A stretch of DNA of 64,000 nucleotides from Paenibacillus sp. FSL A5-0031 (GTDB taxonomy: Bacteria > Bacillota > Bacilli > Paenibacillales > Paenibacillaceae). Location: NCBI RefSeq assembly GCF_001956295.1, contig NZ_MRTD01000020.1:1-64000 (forward strand), written 5' to 3'. A program made the translations under genes and the position numbers. The notes beneath the pieces are model-generated. The model worked only from the letters and a program-made list of their open reading frames with translations, ran no database searches and was not told the origin of the DNA. Positions 1 through 8,631 of the stretch are shown here, in pieces. Numbering within the stretch: position 1 is the stretch's first letter; each line of letters opens with the position of its first letter.

Positions 1-122
1 GTTTTCAAATGAAAGGACTTCAAATTCCACTGTATAGTGGAGCTTGAGGTCCTTTTTCTCGATGAAAATAAGTTCTAAGTAGTGCTCAAAAAATCGCAAA
101 ATGACTTTTGAGACAGCCCCTT
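1..122 (+). mobile_element. possible right end of an IS1182-like insertion sequence (partial)
   Basis: The first 122 bases hold a strong hairpin with a T tail (12-57) and then a stretch ending in GACTTTTGAGACAGCCCC (about 103-120). Read from the other strand this is GGGGCTGTCTCAAAAGTC, which resembles terminal inverted repeats I associate with IS1182-type elements of Firmicutes. This would be the 3' end of a plus-strand transposase unit whose gene lies left of the window. No transposase residues are visible here, so the call rests on resemblance and layout only. Confidence 0.4.
12..58 (+). terminator. intrinsic terminator at the left edge
   Basis: Arms 12-23 (AAAGGACTTCAA) and 44-55 (TTGAGGTCCTTT) pair with one G-U, and an inner TCCACT/AGTGGA stem (26-31, 36-41) extends the helix. 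A run of T follows at 53-57. It would end a plus-strand transcript entering from the left. Confidence 0.7.
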
Positions 123-135
123 TATTTCATTCCTA

Positions 136-1092
136 TTAGTTCAAGAAAAATTGAATCGTACGATCCGACGAACCCGGCAAATGCTCATGCCCGAAGTCCG
201 GATAGATGGCTAACTGCTTAGGAGAAGTTATTTTGTTATAAGCTGCAAACTGTGTGGAAGGCGGACAAATGGTGTCCATGAGGCCAACAAACATCAATAC
301 TTCGCCGCGAATGCGGTTTGCAAGAAATTGAAGATCGATATAACCCAGCTTCTCAAAAATTTCATCCTCGCGCTCATGCAGCGGATCAAAATAACGGAAG
401 AAGGTACGAAGCTCCTGATACGCGTCCTTCGCCAAATCCATCTCCCACGTGCGTTTATAATCGCAAAGGAATGGGAAAACAGGAGCTAGCTTCTTTACTC
501 TCGGTTCAAGCGCCGCACAAGCAATCGTAAGCGCTCCGCCCTGCGAACCGCCAGCTGCATAAACACGTTCTGGATCAACCTCAGGCAAGCCCAGTGCGAT
601 GCCCGCCAATTGTGCAGTATCCAAATAGATATGACGGAACAACAGATTGTCCGGATGATCATCTAATCCCCGAATAATATGACCCTGATGTGTATTTCCC
701 TTCACATTGCCGGAATCCTCAGACTCCCCGCCTTGACCACGGCAATCCATAGCTAGAACGGAGAAGCCTAATGAGGCATAAGCCAGCTTGTCACTCCAAT
801 CGCCTGCATTTCCCGTATAGCCATGGAATAATACGACAGCCGGATGCGGCTCTGCCATATGTTTTGGCCGAACATATTTGGCATGGATACGAGCCCCGCG
901 AACGCCCGTAAAGTAGAGATCAAAGCATTCCGCGTTCGGAGTCTGGAATGAGCTTGGAACGAGCTTAATTTGCGGATCTACAGCACGCATCTCAGAGATC
1001 GCACGATCCCAATAAGCATCAAAATCAGCTGGGCGAGGATTAATTCCTTGGTACTCTTTTAACTTCTCAAGCGGCATGTCTACTACTGGCAT
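136..1092 (-). CDS. acetyl xylan esterase / cephalosporin-C deacetylase family (CE7)
   Basis: A 318-residue alpha/beta hydrolase of carbohydrate esterase family 7, which removes acetyl groups from short xylo-oligosaccharides and also deacetylates cephalosporin C. The family signatures are all present: RGQG at 118-121, the nucleophile elbow GGSQGG at 181-186 (Ser183), Asp273 in the LMDTICP stretch, and His302 in the GHEH stretch, forming the Ser-Asp-His triad. There is no signal peptide, as expected for a cytoplasmic enzyme acting on imported oligosaccharides. Length is normal for CE7. It stands alone on the minus strand, its stop codon only about 14 bases from the supposed IS end, so anything originally downstream may have been displaced. 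Confidence 0.93.
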   Translation of the reverse strand: MPVVDMPLEKLKEYQGINPRPADFDAYWDRAISEMRAVDPQIKLVPSSFQTPNAECFDLYFTGVRGARIHAKYVRPKHMAEPHPAVVLFHGYTGNAGDWSDKLAYASLGFSVLAMDCRGQGGESEDSGNVKGNTHQGHIIRGLDDHPDNLLFRHIYLDTAQLAGIALGLPEVDPERVYAAGGSQGGALTIACAALEPRVKKLAPVFPFLCDYKRTWEMDLAKDAYQELRTFFRYFDPLHEREDEIFEKLGYIDLQFLANRIRGEVLMFVGLMDTICPPSTQFAAYNKITSPKQLAIYPDFGHEHLPGSSDRTIQFFLN

Positions 1093-1175
1093 TTACACTC
1101 ATTCCTCTCAAATATAATCGATTTATTAAAGTAGGCGTTTAGCGTATGGTAGCATACGAATGACACCTGCAACAA

Positions 1176-1205
1176 CACAAAAAAGCGACCTCGAAAGGCC
1201 GCCTG
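1176..1205 (-). terminator. intrinsic terminator downstream of the ABC permease
   Basis: On the minus strand GCGGCC, a short loop and GGTCGC form a stem with one G-U pair, followed by six T. It ends the ABC permease transcript. Confidence 0.75.
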
Positions 1206-1237
1206 CAAAAGCTTTGATTAAAGCAATATCTTTATTC

Positions 1238-3580
1238 TCACTCTGTAATTAATTCATAAGCGGAAATTCCTTTAATTCTCCGCGACACAAGAATGGAAAC
1301 AACGTAAGACAACATAACAATTCCGAAACAAAGCACAATAACAAGAGGCAATTTAATAATGAACTGAACGTTGTGAATTCCCGCTCCAGAGAGCAGCAAG
1401 GTCAGCATGGAATTGGTATAAAGGCTGCCCAGCACACCGCCAATAACAACCCCTATAATGACAATTGGTACAAAGCTGAGCATGATTTGCGTCATTAGCT
1501 GGCTCGTCGTATATCCTGTTGCTTTAAATATTCCGAGCTCCCTCTTGCGCTTGAGAATCATCGTTTTAATAACAAGATAAAGAATGAGAACGACCACCAA
1601 TACAGTAATCGCGAGAACAAGCACCATAACAGCAAACACCGCGGAAATATAGACGCTGCTTTGGCTGTTTATCGTCTCATCTACATCAACGAATTCCTCT
1701 ACTGAGCTTCCGTATTGTACTTTACTATTTTTGATAAAGCTCGCATTATCGACACCATTTAAATAAACGTTGAGCATCTTGGCTGTATAATCCGGAATGA
1801 GGTGCCGAACACCTTCCAAAGTGACAGATGAAATTTGCCCCATATTGCTAATAGACTGACTCAGACCGGTAATTAAAAAAGAATAACTTCCTTCCCCTAT
1901 ATCTACTTTGACCGTATCGCCTATGTTTTTTTCAAGCAGCTGCGATACTGCCCACGAAACGACAATTTCGTTATCGTATTGCGGATATCGTCCCTCATAC
2001 ACCATTTGGTTTTCCAACCCGCTGTAATCATCCGAAATCGTCATAGCAAACGGTTTATCGTCAACTTTCGCTATTAAATAGTCCAGCAATACCGTTTTTT
2101 CAACACCATCCATTTGCTTAATGGATGCAAACAGCGCCTCACTATCTACGTCCTCTTTAGCCTGAACATTGACATTCGAGGTTTCTGCACCAACGAGGTG
2201 AATAAACGCTGTTTTATCTGTTGCTATATTGTAATAAAGAACGATAGCAAAAACAGAGGCAAAGGTAACGGCGGCAACGATAAAAGTGATCATAATGTTC
2301 TGCCTGATGTTCATCACGATGGTTTTGCAAGCAAGCACAAAGCTTAATCCACCCTTGGCTTGATCTAGAGGGAAACGGTTTTTCTTAAAGCTATGTGTCA
2401 CAATGCCTCCCCGCAGCGCCGCTATTGGATGCAGCTTTCTAATACGAATTGAAGCGAGAAGGGTTACAGTTACGACCAGTACAACTACAATTAGAATACT
2501 GGCTAGATTAATTACAGCATTAAAGCTTTGATTCCATAGCAGTCCAGACAGCGTAGAAATAATGCCTCCGAATACAGGCATAACGGTGTAAGTGACCGCC
2601 ACCCCCATAATGCTTGCCAATAAGGTAATAATCATAAACTGCATCATAATAGATAAAATAATTTGCTGGCTCGTATAGCCCACTGCTTTCAGAACACCAA
2701 TATTAACAAGGCCATCCTCAATACTATTAGTGACACGGAACTTAATAACAAGCAATGACACCACAACAATAACCGCCGCAAAAGCAACCATAATCATAGC
2801 GACCAGATTGATCGTCATCGTACTTATGCCCTTCATCGTCATAACGTCTAATGAAGAATAAAAGGAGCTTGCCTCATTATGGGAAAAGGGAAATTGCTCT
2901 TCGTAATCTTTAAGCAGTTGAATCGATTGCTCGCTGTTTTTTAACTTGGCAGATATGAAGGTGCCTTCCTCTTTGGGGCTGAGCTGGCTGAGCAGCTGCT
3001 CATATTCCGTATCCGGCAAAAAATATTTCATCAGCGTTATGTTGGTGGTGCCAAGCATCGTTGTCTCAAAAAAACCTGCAACCCGGTAACGATATTCCTT
3101 GTCCTGATAGGTAAAGACGAAGCTGTCAGCCAGCTTATACCCGCCGCTTACTTTAAAGCTGTAAGGGAGGTATATATCCGGCTCAGAGCTCAAGGCTATA
3201 TGCTCAATTAGTTTTAATGGCGCAATCGTGCGGTCAGTATCCGCATTAAGGATAACAGCGCCATGGCTCATGTCACTATCCCCATAACGAAATTTGGCTG
3301 AACTCATCAACACGATGTTTTCGAGCTCAAACTCACTCACATCAGAATAGTTTTTCAAAAAGTCGCCCTTGGCATTTGTATAGCTTGCACTGTCCGTGAT
3401 GATGTTCAAGTGAGGATCTTGTAGTTCCGCCACCTTATCATCAAAAAACGTATTGATTTTGAAAATAACCGTCATTCCCACATTAAGCAGCAGCGCTGCG
3501 ATAAATATCAAAATAAAAAGGGAAAATGCCGCGCTTTTGCCTTTTCTGATGTTGGCCCAGGCTAGGTTGACAATGTTCAT
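1238..3580 (-). CDS. FtsX-type ABC transporter permease
   Basis: A 780-residue membrane protein with an N-terminal transmembrane helix (about 15-40), a large extracytoplasmic segment (about 45-255), a three-helix FtsX block (about 255-390), then a second single helix plus extracytoplasmic region and a second FtsX block at the C-terminus (about 655-780). This duplicated MacB/FtsX layout is typical of ABC systems that export or detoxify antimicrobial peptides or lipids by mechanotransmission rather than classic transport. It starts one base after the stop of the ATPase gene, with a GGTGG ribosome site inside the ATPase end, so the two are translationally coupled. The substrate cannot be read from sequence; a peptide-antibiotic response role is inferred from the kinase/regulator pair upstream. 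Confidence 0.9.
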   Translation of the reverse strand: MNIVNLAWANIRKGKSAAFSLFILIFIAALLLNVGMTVIFKINTFFDDKVAELQDPHLNIITDSASYTNAKGDFLKNYSDVSEFELENIVLMSSAKFRYGDSDMSHGAVILNADTDRTIAPLKLIEHIALSSEPDIYLPYSFKVSGGYKLADSFVFTYQDKEYRYRVAGFFETTMLGTTNITLMKYFLPDTEYEQLLSQLSPKEEGTFISAKLKNSEQSIQLLKDYEEQFPFSHNEASSFYSSLDVMTMKGISTMTINLVAMIMVAFAAVIVVVSLLVIKFRVTNSIEDGLVNIGVLKAVGYTSQQIILSIMMQFMIITLLASIMGVAVTYTVMPVFGGIISTLSGLLWNQSFNAVINLASILIVVVLVVTVTLLASIRIRKLHPIAALRGGIVTHSFKKNRFPLDQAKGGLSFVLACKTIVMNIRQNIMITFIVAAVTFASVFAIVLYYNIATDKTAFIHLVGAETSNVNVQAKEDVDSEALFASIKQMDGVEKTVLLDYLIAKVDDKPFAMTISDDYSGLENQMVYEGRYPQYDNEIVVSWAVSQLLEKNIGDTVKVDIGEGSYSFLITGLSQSISNMGQISSVTLEGVRHLIPDYTAKMLNVYLNGVDNASFIKNSKVQYGSSVEEFVDVDETINSQSSVYISAVFAVMVLVLAITVLVVVLILYLVIKTMILKRKRELGIFKATGYTTSQLMTQIMLSFVPIVIIGVVIGGVLGSLYTNSMLTLLLSGAGIHNVQFIIKLPLVIVLCFGIVMLSYVVSILVSRRIKGISAYELITE

Positions 3581-3581
3581 C

Positions 3582-4343
3582 TCACCACCCCATTTCAGCC
3601 AAAAAAGCTTTTAGCTGCTCATGCCGTTTATGGTTGTTTTCCACATGGAACGGACTAAGCTGCAAATCCCCGAAAATAACGCCATCACGCAGGTAAAGTA
3701 TTCTATTCCCTCTTAACGCGGTTTTCATATCATGTGTAACCATAACAATGCTTTGTCCGCTCTTATTAACCTCCGTCATGACATCCAGCACACTGTCGCT
3801 TGCAGCGGAATTAAGCGCGCCGGTTGGTTCATCTGCAAACACAATTTTGGGATCATTGATCAACGCGCGCACGATGCCAGCACGCTGCGCCTCTCCTCCG
3901 GAGAGCTGCTCCGGAAATTTGCCCCATGAGGTTTCATTTAATCCCACTTGGGCAAGCAGTTTTTTTGCTTTGGCTACGATAGCCCGCTTGTTTTTGCTAA
4001 CAAGCAGACCGCTTGCCAGCGCATTATCCAGCACGCTCATATTGTCGAGCAAATAAACCTTTTGGAATACAAAGCCGCAATTGTTCCTTCGAAAAATCGC
4101 CAGCTGATCGTTATTTAGCTTCGAAATCTTTTTCTCCTCAAAATAGATTTCGCCTAATGTCGGTTTATCCATTCCAGAAAGCGCATAGAGCAGGGTCGAT
4201 TTGCCCGAGCCCGAGCTTCCCATAATAACGGTAAAGTCACCCTCCATTAAACTAATGTCGAGGTTTTTTAGCACATGCTGCTGATTTCCCCCGCTTGAGA
4301 ACGTTTTGCACAATTTTTCGGTTCTTAACATTTGGCTTGGCAT
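3582..4343 (-). CDS. ABC transporter ATP-binding protein (MacB/LolD type)
   Basis: A 253-residue nucleotide-binding subunit. Walker A GSSGSGKST lies at 42-50, the Q-loop in FVFQKV at 91-96, the signature LSGGEAQR at 147-154, Walker B IVFADE at 167-172 and the switch histidine at 204 (VTHD). Sequence type and length match the LolD/MacB/BceA group, which works with FtsX permeases. The partner permease follows directly. An AAGGAG site precedes the ATG. The 144-base gap upstream holds a terminator for the kinase gene and a repeat-containing promoter, so this pair is probably transcribed separately from, and switched on by, the upstream regulator. Confidence 0.93.
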   Translation of the reverse strand: MPSQMLRTEKLCKTFSSGGNQQHVLKNLDISLMEGDFTVIMGSSGSGKSTLLYALSGMDKPTLGEIYFEEKKISKLNNDQLAIFRRNNCGFVFQKVYLLDNMSVLDNALASGLLVSKNKRAIVAKAKKLLAQVGLNETSWGKFPEQLSGGEAQRAGIVRALINDPKIVFADEPTGALNSAASDSVLDVMTEVNKSGQSIVMVTHDMKTALRGNRILYLRDGVIFGDLQLSPFHVENNHKRHEQLKAFLAEMGW

Positions 4344-4398
4344 AATTTAAATCTCCTTTATCCTGCAGTTGTATGATTGCTTCGCTCTAGCCCCAAGC

Positions 4399-4426
4399 AA
4401 AAAAGACTGTAATGTAGCTTACAGTC
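4399..4426 (-). terminator. terminator of the regulator-kinase operon
   Basis: Perfect 8-bp stem GACTGTAA/TTACAGTC (4405-4412 with 4419-4426), six-base loop, then six T on the minus strand. The predicted start of the ABC transcript falls inside the first arm, so this hairpin can form only in readthrough RNA from the kinase gene. Confidence 0.75.
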
Positions 4427-4428
4427 CT

Positions 4429-4482
4429 ATCATACAAAACCAATTCTTAGTTAAGCTTTGTTCAATTCTTAGCCAATTCTTA
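4429..4482 (-). promoter_or_regulatory. response-regulator-type promoter of the ABC pair
   Basis: Reading the minus strand, three exact copies of TAAGAATTG lie at 4482-4474, 4471-4463 and 4449-4441, with spacings of 11 and 22 bases, that is one and two helical turns. Six bases after the last copy is TATGAT (4434-4429), a good -10 box, and no clear -35 box is seen. Helically phased direct repeats just upstream of -10 are typical of sites for OmpR/PhoB-family activators. The adjacent OmpR-family regulator is the obvious candidate; binding is inferred. Confidence 0.65.
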
Positions 4483-4487
4483 ATTCT

Positions 4488-5747
4488 TTAAGCTAACTTA
4501 ATTTTTAACGTTACACTAAAACCATCTTCACGGTTATGGCAAGTTATATCGCCCTGCATGCTTTGCATCAAGTACTCGGATATGTATAGCCCAAGCCCTG
4601 ATCCACTTCGTCCCTCTGCATTATTTCCTCGATAAAATTTATTGAACAAGAGCGGCAACTCGTCCGGATGAATACCTTTTCCATAATCCATAATGCTTAT
4701 TTCTAAATAGGTGTGTTTTATTGCGGATAAAATGGTAACTGAGGTGCCCGCATACTTATAAGAATTGCTCAAAATATTATCAAATACCTGCTGTAAACGC
4801 GATACATCCGTTAAGATTAGGCATGCAGGAACAGGCGCAAAGCTGATTTGATCATCATAATTCACGTTAGCGATAATACCGTTTAAAACGCTGCTTTCTT
4901 CCTCCGTCACCGTTACTTTCAACTCATTAAGTTCCTCTAAAGTCGCCGTAAACATATCGCTCACCAATAGGTTAATCTGCTCTGCCTTTGAATAAATCGT
5001 CGTTAATTGCTTCGTTACTTTCTCATCGTCAGCTCGAAGCAGCATCAATTCGCTCACCGCTTTAATCGAGGCGACTGGTGTCTTAATGTCATGACTTAAG
5101 CTGGCTACAAGCTCCTTCTTGCTGCGGTTTGCCTCATATTCACTTTGCCTTGCTAGAGCCAGTTCCTCGCGCATAATGTCGAAGCTTTCTGTAAAAGCGC
5201 CAAACGGGTTGTTTTGACTCATTTTCAAAGGAATATCCAGATTCCCTCTCGCCACGTTAACTGCAAAGCTTTGCAGCTTATGAAATGGTTTGAAAACCTT
5301 ATAATTTAAAAACAAAACATAGATGACACTTAGCATTGCAAACATGGTAAAAGTGATAAAGAGCACGATAATAAGCTGCCGTTTCATTTGCTGAATTACT
5401 TTTTTATCATCGTTTAGCACAATAAGCTTGCCAACTAAAGTACCCTCTACCACGACATCTGTTATCGTATCTCTGTTTTTAATTGCTTCATTAATGGTAG
5501 GAGATTGCCCCTCGAATGTTTGAAAGCGTACTTGGCCATGAGTATCGATAACGCTGAATGGCTGCTTTATCGTGCTGAAATCCGCTTGATCGATTTGCCC
5601 CCAGTGGCTCTCAAGCTTTTTTAACACCTCATTTATAGCTACCATATCCACTTCGGTATCCGTCTTGCTATTCATAACGAGCCAAGAAGCTGCACTTCCT
5701 GTTGCAAATACAAAGAGGATAGTGATGAACAGCCATTTAATTCTCAT
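4488..5747 (-). CDS. sensor histidine kinase
   Basis: A membrane histidine kinase of 419 residues: transmembrane helix 5-25, extracytoplasmic domain about 26-125, second helix 126-147, HAMP about 148-200, H-box SLSHDIKTP with the phospho-accepting His219, N-box DNILSNSYKYA at 323-333, G1 box DYGKGI at 354-359 and G2 box SGSGLGLYIS at 381-390. I start it at the ATG at 5747 because a GGAAG site lies upstream and the protein then opens directly with a transmembrane helix; a longer reading is possible but would run 150 bases further into the regulator gene. It overlaps the regulator gene by 11 bases, the usual coupling of such pairs. Confidence 0.92.
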   Translation of the reverse strand: MRIKWLFITILFVFATGSAASWLVMNSKTDTEVDMVAINEVLKKLESHWGQIDQADFSTIKQPFSVIDTHGQVRFQTFEGQSPTINEAIKNRDTITDVVVEGTLVGKLIVLNDDKKVIQQMKRQLIIVLFITFTMFAMLSVIYVLFLNYKVFKPFHKLQSFAVNVARGNLDIPLKMSQNNPFGAFTESFDIMREELALARQSEYEANRSKKELVASLSHDIKTPVASIKAVSELMLLRADDEKVTKQLTTIYSKAEQINLLVSDMFTATLEELNELKVTVTEEESSVLNGIIANVNYDDQISFAPVPACLILTDVSRLQQVFDNILSNSYKYAGTSVTILSAIKHTYLEISIMDYGKGIHPDELPLLFNKFYRGNNAEGRSGSGLGLYISEYLMQSMQGDITCHNREDGFSVTLKIKLA

Positions 5748-6426
5748 AACTGTTATCTTCCAGGACGTATCCCGTCCCCCATACCGTTTTAATATATTGC
5801 GGCTGGTTGGGATTCGGTTCGACTTTCTCGCGCAAGTGGCGAATATGTACATTAAGAGTTCCATCTCCGGCAAAGGAGTCACCCCATACCTTGTCAAACA
5901 ACTCTTCTTTTGAAACGACTCTGTTTTTATTTTTCGCCAAGTAACAGAGCAATTTAAATTCCATCGTTTTGAGCTTCATATCTACACCGTTCACACGAAC
6001 GCGGCAAAGATTGCAATCAATTTTTACTTCACCAAACTCCAGCATTTCGGAGGGGCTTTGATTCCCGTATCTTTTGAGGACAGCCTTCACTTTAGCAAGC
6101 AGCACACTAAGCGTATAAGGCTTCTGTATATAATCGTCGCCGCCTATGTTAAGGGCTATAAGAATATCGTTATCACTAGACCGAGCGCTAATAAACAGAA
6201 TCGGAATTTTTGTCGTTTGTCTGAGCTTCTTGCACAAATCAAACCCAGAAGTATGACCAAGATTAATGTCGAGCAGGATAAGCGACGTTTCATTTTCCCG
6301 TAAAAAGAGCTCACATTCCTCCGCACTTGTCACGTACGCTGATTTGACCTCAAACATATTAAAATATTCACTCGTCGTTTCTGCAAGAACCGTCTCGTCA
6401 TCCACAATTAAGCAATCATAGTTCAT
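5737..6426 (-). CDS. OmpR/PhoB-family response regulator
   Basis: A 229-residue two-domain regulator. The receiver has the acidic pair Asp9-Asp10, the phospho-acceptor Asp53 (LLDINLG) and the conserved Lys in YIQKPY near 105. The C-terminal winged helix ends with the usual TVWGTGYVL stretch. It is first in a regulator-kinase pair, with ATPase and permease genes downstream on the same strand. The phased TAAGAATTG repeats before the ABC genes are its likely target. Function in sensing cell-envelope stress or peptide antibiotics is inferred from the gene context alone. Confidence 0.93.
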   Translation of the reverse strand: MNYDCLIVDDETVLAETTSEYFNMFEVKSAYVTSAEECELFLRENETSLILLDINLGHTSGFDLCKKLRQTTKIPILFISARSSDNDILIALNIGGDDYIQKPYTLSVLLAKVKAVLKRYGNQSPSEMLEFGEVKIDCNLCRVRVNGVDMKLKTMEFKLLCYLAKNKNRVVSKEELFDKVWGDSFAGDGTLNVHIRHLREKVEPNPNQPQYIKTVWGTGYVLEDNSYEN

Positions 6427-6515
6427 ATGCGTTCTCCGTTAGTTGATAGAATAGTAAACATTAGTCACTTCCATAATATACTATGAAAAAGGAAGTTTAA
6501 ACGTAAATAAACCAA

Positions 6516-6562
6516 AAACACCCTATCGCGCAGCACGCAAGCGGCTCCTCGTTAGGGTGTTT
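6516..6562. terminator. intrinsic terminator after the MBL-fold gene
   Basis: Arms AAACACCCTA (6516-6525) and TAGGGTGTTT (6553-6562) are perfectly complementary, with GC-rich inner sequence and T runs on both strands. It mainly serves the minus-strand hydrolase gene that ends at 6584. Confidence 0.75.
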
Positions 6563-6583
6563 TAATGTTCGTTGATTATAATA

Positions 6584-7399
6584 TTACTGATATTCACGTT
6601 GTATAATCGATACATTTTCCTTGTGGCAATATTCCGTAAAGGTGGATAAGAAGGCATGCTCACGGTAAAGCGCAGCAAGAGCAGTCTCGTTATTTGCCAT
6701 AACTGCCTCACAAAGGCGGTTTAAATAATCCGATGCCCTAGCCAAACGTCTCTTCATCTCTGACGAGTCGGCTGTCGCTTTTCCGTGACCCGGTATAAGC
6801 AAGTGAACCGAATGCGTTGCAAAGATACGGCCAGCCTTCTCAAGGGTATGATTATACGCCTTCGCACTTTGATAAATAAAAGGCAGCTCGAAATCGGATA
6901 AATAATCTCCTGCAATCATGATTCCTAACGGCTCCACGATCGTTATTAATCCATCCTCCGTATGACCCGGCGCAAAATAGAAAGTCATTGTCGTATCTCC
7001 TACGTGCAGCTGTTGTCCATCCTCTTTAATTATGATATCAAGGTTTGGGAATGCGATAGGATAATTTCTTACAATATAGTTTTTACGATCAAACTCTCGA
7101 ATCATTTCAAGCTTCTCTTCTTTTTGCGGATGATTCTGCAGCCCGGTACTGCCAATGGTTGTGGCATTAGGGAACGCTTGATAACCAATAATATGATCGA
7201 AATCTCCGTGAGTAAATAATAGATACAGAGCTCGATCACCTTTGATCTCATTTACATACTCTTTTATCGCCTCAACTTCTCCCGCAAGCCAGTTCGGATC
7301 TACGATGAGTACCATTTCCTCCGTCTGAATGACCGTCGCTGTCGTTTGATATAACTCACTTTGGAACACGGTTACCTGTTCATTTTTGTATTGAATCAA
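6584..7399 (-). CDS. metallo-beta-lactamase-fold hydrolase
   Basis: A 271-residue MBL-fold protein. Metal ligands visible in order are His64, Asp66, Asp68 and His69 (HGDFDH), His146 (PGHTEDG), Asp165 (AGDYLSD) and His205 (PGHGKA). The first motif is HxDxDH, where the usual form is HxHxDH, so one zinc ligand of the canonical site is replaced by Asp. No signal peptide is seen. The gene lies 13 bases after a membrane-anchored thioredoxin-like gene on the same strand, so they are probably cotranscribed. The substrate is unknown; hydrolysis of a thioester or ester metabolite is only a family-level guess. Confidence 0.85.
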   Translation of the reverse strand: MIQYKNEQVTVFQSELYQTTATVIQTEEMVLIVDPNWLAGEVEAIKEYVNEIKGDRALYLLFTHGDFDHIIGYQAFPNATTIGSTGLQNHPQKEEKLEMIREFDRKNYIVRNYPIAFPNLDIIIKEDGQQLHVGDTTMTFYFAPGHTEDGLITIVEPLGIMIAGDYLSDFELPFIYQSAKAYNHTLEKAGRIFATHSVHLLIPGHGKATADSSEMKRRLARASDYLNRLCEAVMANNETALAALYREHAFLSTFTEYCHKENVSIIQREYQ

Positions 7400-7412
7400 A
7401 AGTATCTCTCCT

Positions 7413-7925
7413 TTAGGTCTCGCCGAGAAGCTTCTTAAACGAAGCTTCTATTTCATCTTGGTCAAGCGATCCGATAATGTAATCAATGATTTCCCCGTCC
7501 GTATTCACAAAGCACAGAGCTGGGAAGCCATCTCCACCATAGTACTTGTATACATCCCCCGTTTTATCCAGGAGGACCGGGTATGTAATTTGATGCTGCT
7601 CCACATAGTTTTTTACCTCTGATAATTCATCACGATTCGTAACATTTATACCGTATACATTAATTTTATCCTTATACTTTTCATGCAAAGCGACCATTTT
7701 TGGGGCATCCTCATTACAATAAGGGCACCATGAAGTAAAGATGGATAAAACCGTTGGTTTCTCCGCAAAATCAACCGCCACTTCTTCCCCTGTACTGAGC
7801 TCCGACAAGGCGATACTGGATAATTCGGTTTTGAGTTTGTTGAGATAGCTATACCCAAGATAGACCATCAAGCTAAACGCCGCAACAATAATTGTGCCTG
7901 TCGTTATTTTAACTATTTTGTTCAT
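7413..7925 (-). CDS. TlpA/ResA-like membrane-anchored thiol-disulfide protein
   Basis: A 170-residue thioredoxin-fold protein with an uncleaved-looking N-terminal transmembrane segment (about 8-27) and the redox motif WCPYC (Cys67, Cys70), followed by the cis-proline strand region (GDGFPALCFV). This is the layout of extracytoplasmic thiol oxidoreductases of the ResA/TlpA/StoA group. It should sit outside the membrane and reduce or isomerise disulfides in an exported partner. It precedes the MBL-fold gene in a likely two-gene operon. A GGAAGGA site precedes the ATG. No cytochrome c biogenesis gene is nearby, so a ResA assignment would be too specific. Confidence 0.88.
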   Translation of the reverse strand: MNKIVKITTGTIIVAAFSLMVYLGYSYLNKLKTELSSIALSELSTGEEVAVDFAEKPTVLSIFTSWCPYCNEDAPKMVALHEKYKDKINVYGINVTNRDELSEVKNYVEQHQITYPVLLDKTGDVYKYYGGDGFPALCFVNTDGEIIDYIIGSLDQDEIEASFKKLLGET

Positions 7926-8048
7926 TTACACATGTTCCTTCCATTGATCATAGGGCTGTTGGTTTAAAGTGGATATTCAGTCTATCTTACGATGATTTTC
8001 ACATGCAATCTACTTTTTTTCTACACGAGCAACATAAGACAATACAAA

Positions 8049-8087
8049 AGTGCTGCCCTCTTTTTTAAAAAAGAGAGACAGCACGAT
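8049..8087 (-). terminator. terminator of the DUF1854/ABC exporter operon
   Basis: On the minus strand GTGCTG ... CTCTTTTTT/AAAAAAGAG ... CAGCAC forms a long hairpin (outer arms 8050-8055 and 8079-8084) followed by TTTTG. It follows the DUF1854 stop codon by about 10 bases. Confidence 0.75.
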
Positions 8088-8097
8088 ATTCGTTGCC

Positions 8098-8631
8098 TTA
8101 TAAGACATCCTTCAACTGACCGCGACTGTGGCCGTCTAACTTCTTCCAATCACGAACCTCGCATCTTTTGCCGTTGATGTCAGTAAGAATAATGCGATTA
8201 TCACTCGGGTATTGCATATGCTCATGCAAGTTTCGCATGACGATGCGGGTCGGTCCCAAATTCGTTTGCAGCTCCCAAATCCACATGTCGGCTTTTTGCT
8301 TAATGGAATCAATATGAGTTACAAGCGGAAGGAAATACCGAAGCTTCAGCTCTTTATCCATTTCGGTTCGGCTTTCTTTATCAAGCTGCTCAATATCCTG
8401 AATAACGCCGATTTCTTCACTCTTGGCATCACGGACGGATATATACTGGGTCGTGTATTGGAAAGGAAATATACGAAAGAGTGTGATTTCCCCATAAGCC
8501 TTTCCTTCTACAACGCCTTGAAAAACGCCGCCTTGGCTGCGGGAAAATGAGACCGCATTGGGTTCCAATAGATTAATCTCAAAAGGGTCCTTCGTGTTTA
8601 TTTCAACACCAATATCATTGGAATCAATCAT
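8098..8631 (-). CDS. DUF1854 family protein
   Basis: A 177-residue soluble protein with the features of DUF1854: the stretch QYISVRDAKSEEIGVI near 63-78, followed by a segment rich in acidic and aromatic residues (RYFLPLVTHI near 98-107) and a C-terminal WELQT...RIVMRN segment. DUF1854 genes are known to travel with a particular ABC exporter; in some bacteria the pair is labelled cyanophycin-metabolism-associated. Here the start codon overlaps the exporter's stop by four bases (ATGA), so the two are coupled. No cyanophycin synthetase or cyanophycinase is present in the window. The molecular role is unknown. Confidence 0.8.
   Translation of the reverse strand: MIDSNDIGVEINTKDPFEINLLEPNAVSFSRSQGGVFQGVVEGKAYGEITLFRIFPFQYTTQYISVRDAKSEEIGVIQDIEQLDKESRTEMDKELKLRYFLPLVTHIDSIKQKADMWIWELQTNLGPTRIVMRNLHEHMQYPSDNRIILTDINGKRCEVRDWKKLDGHSRGQLKDVL

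Noticed and set aside
5748..5897. N-terminal extension of the histidine kinase
   Set aside because: It overlaps the regulator gene; the ATG at 5747 has a ribosome site and begins the first transmembrane helix.
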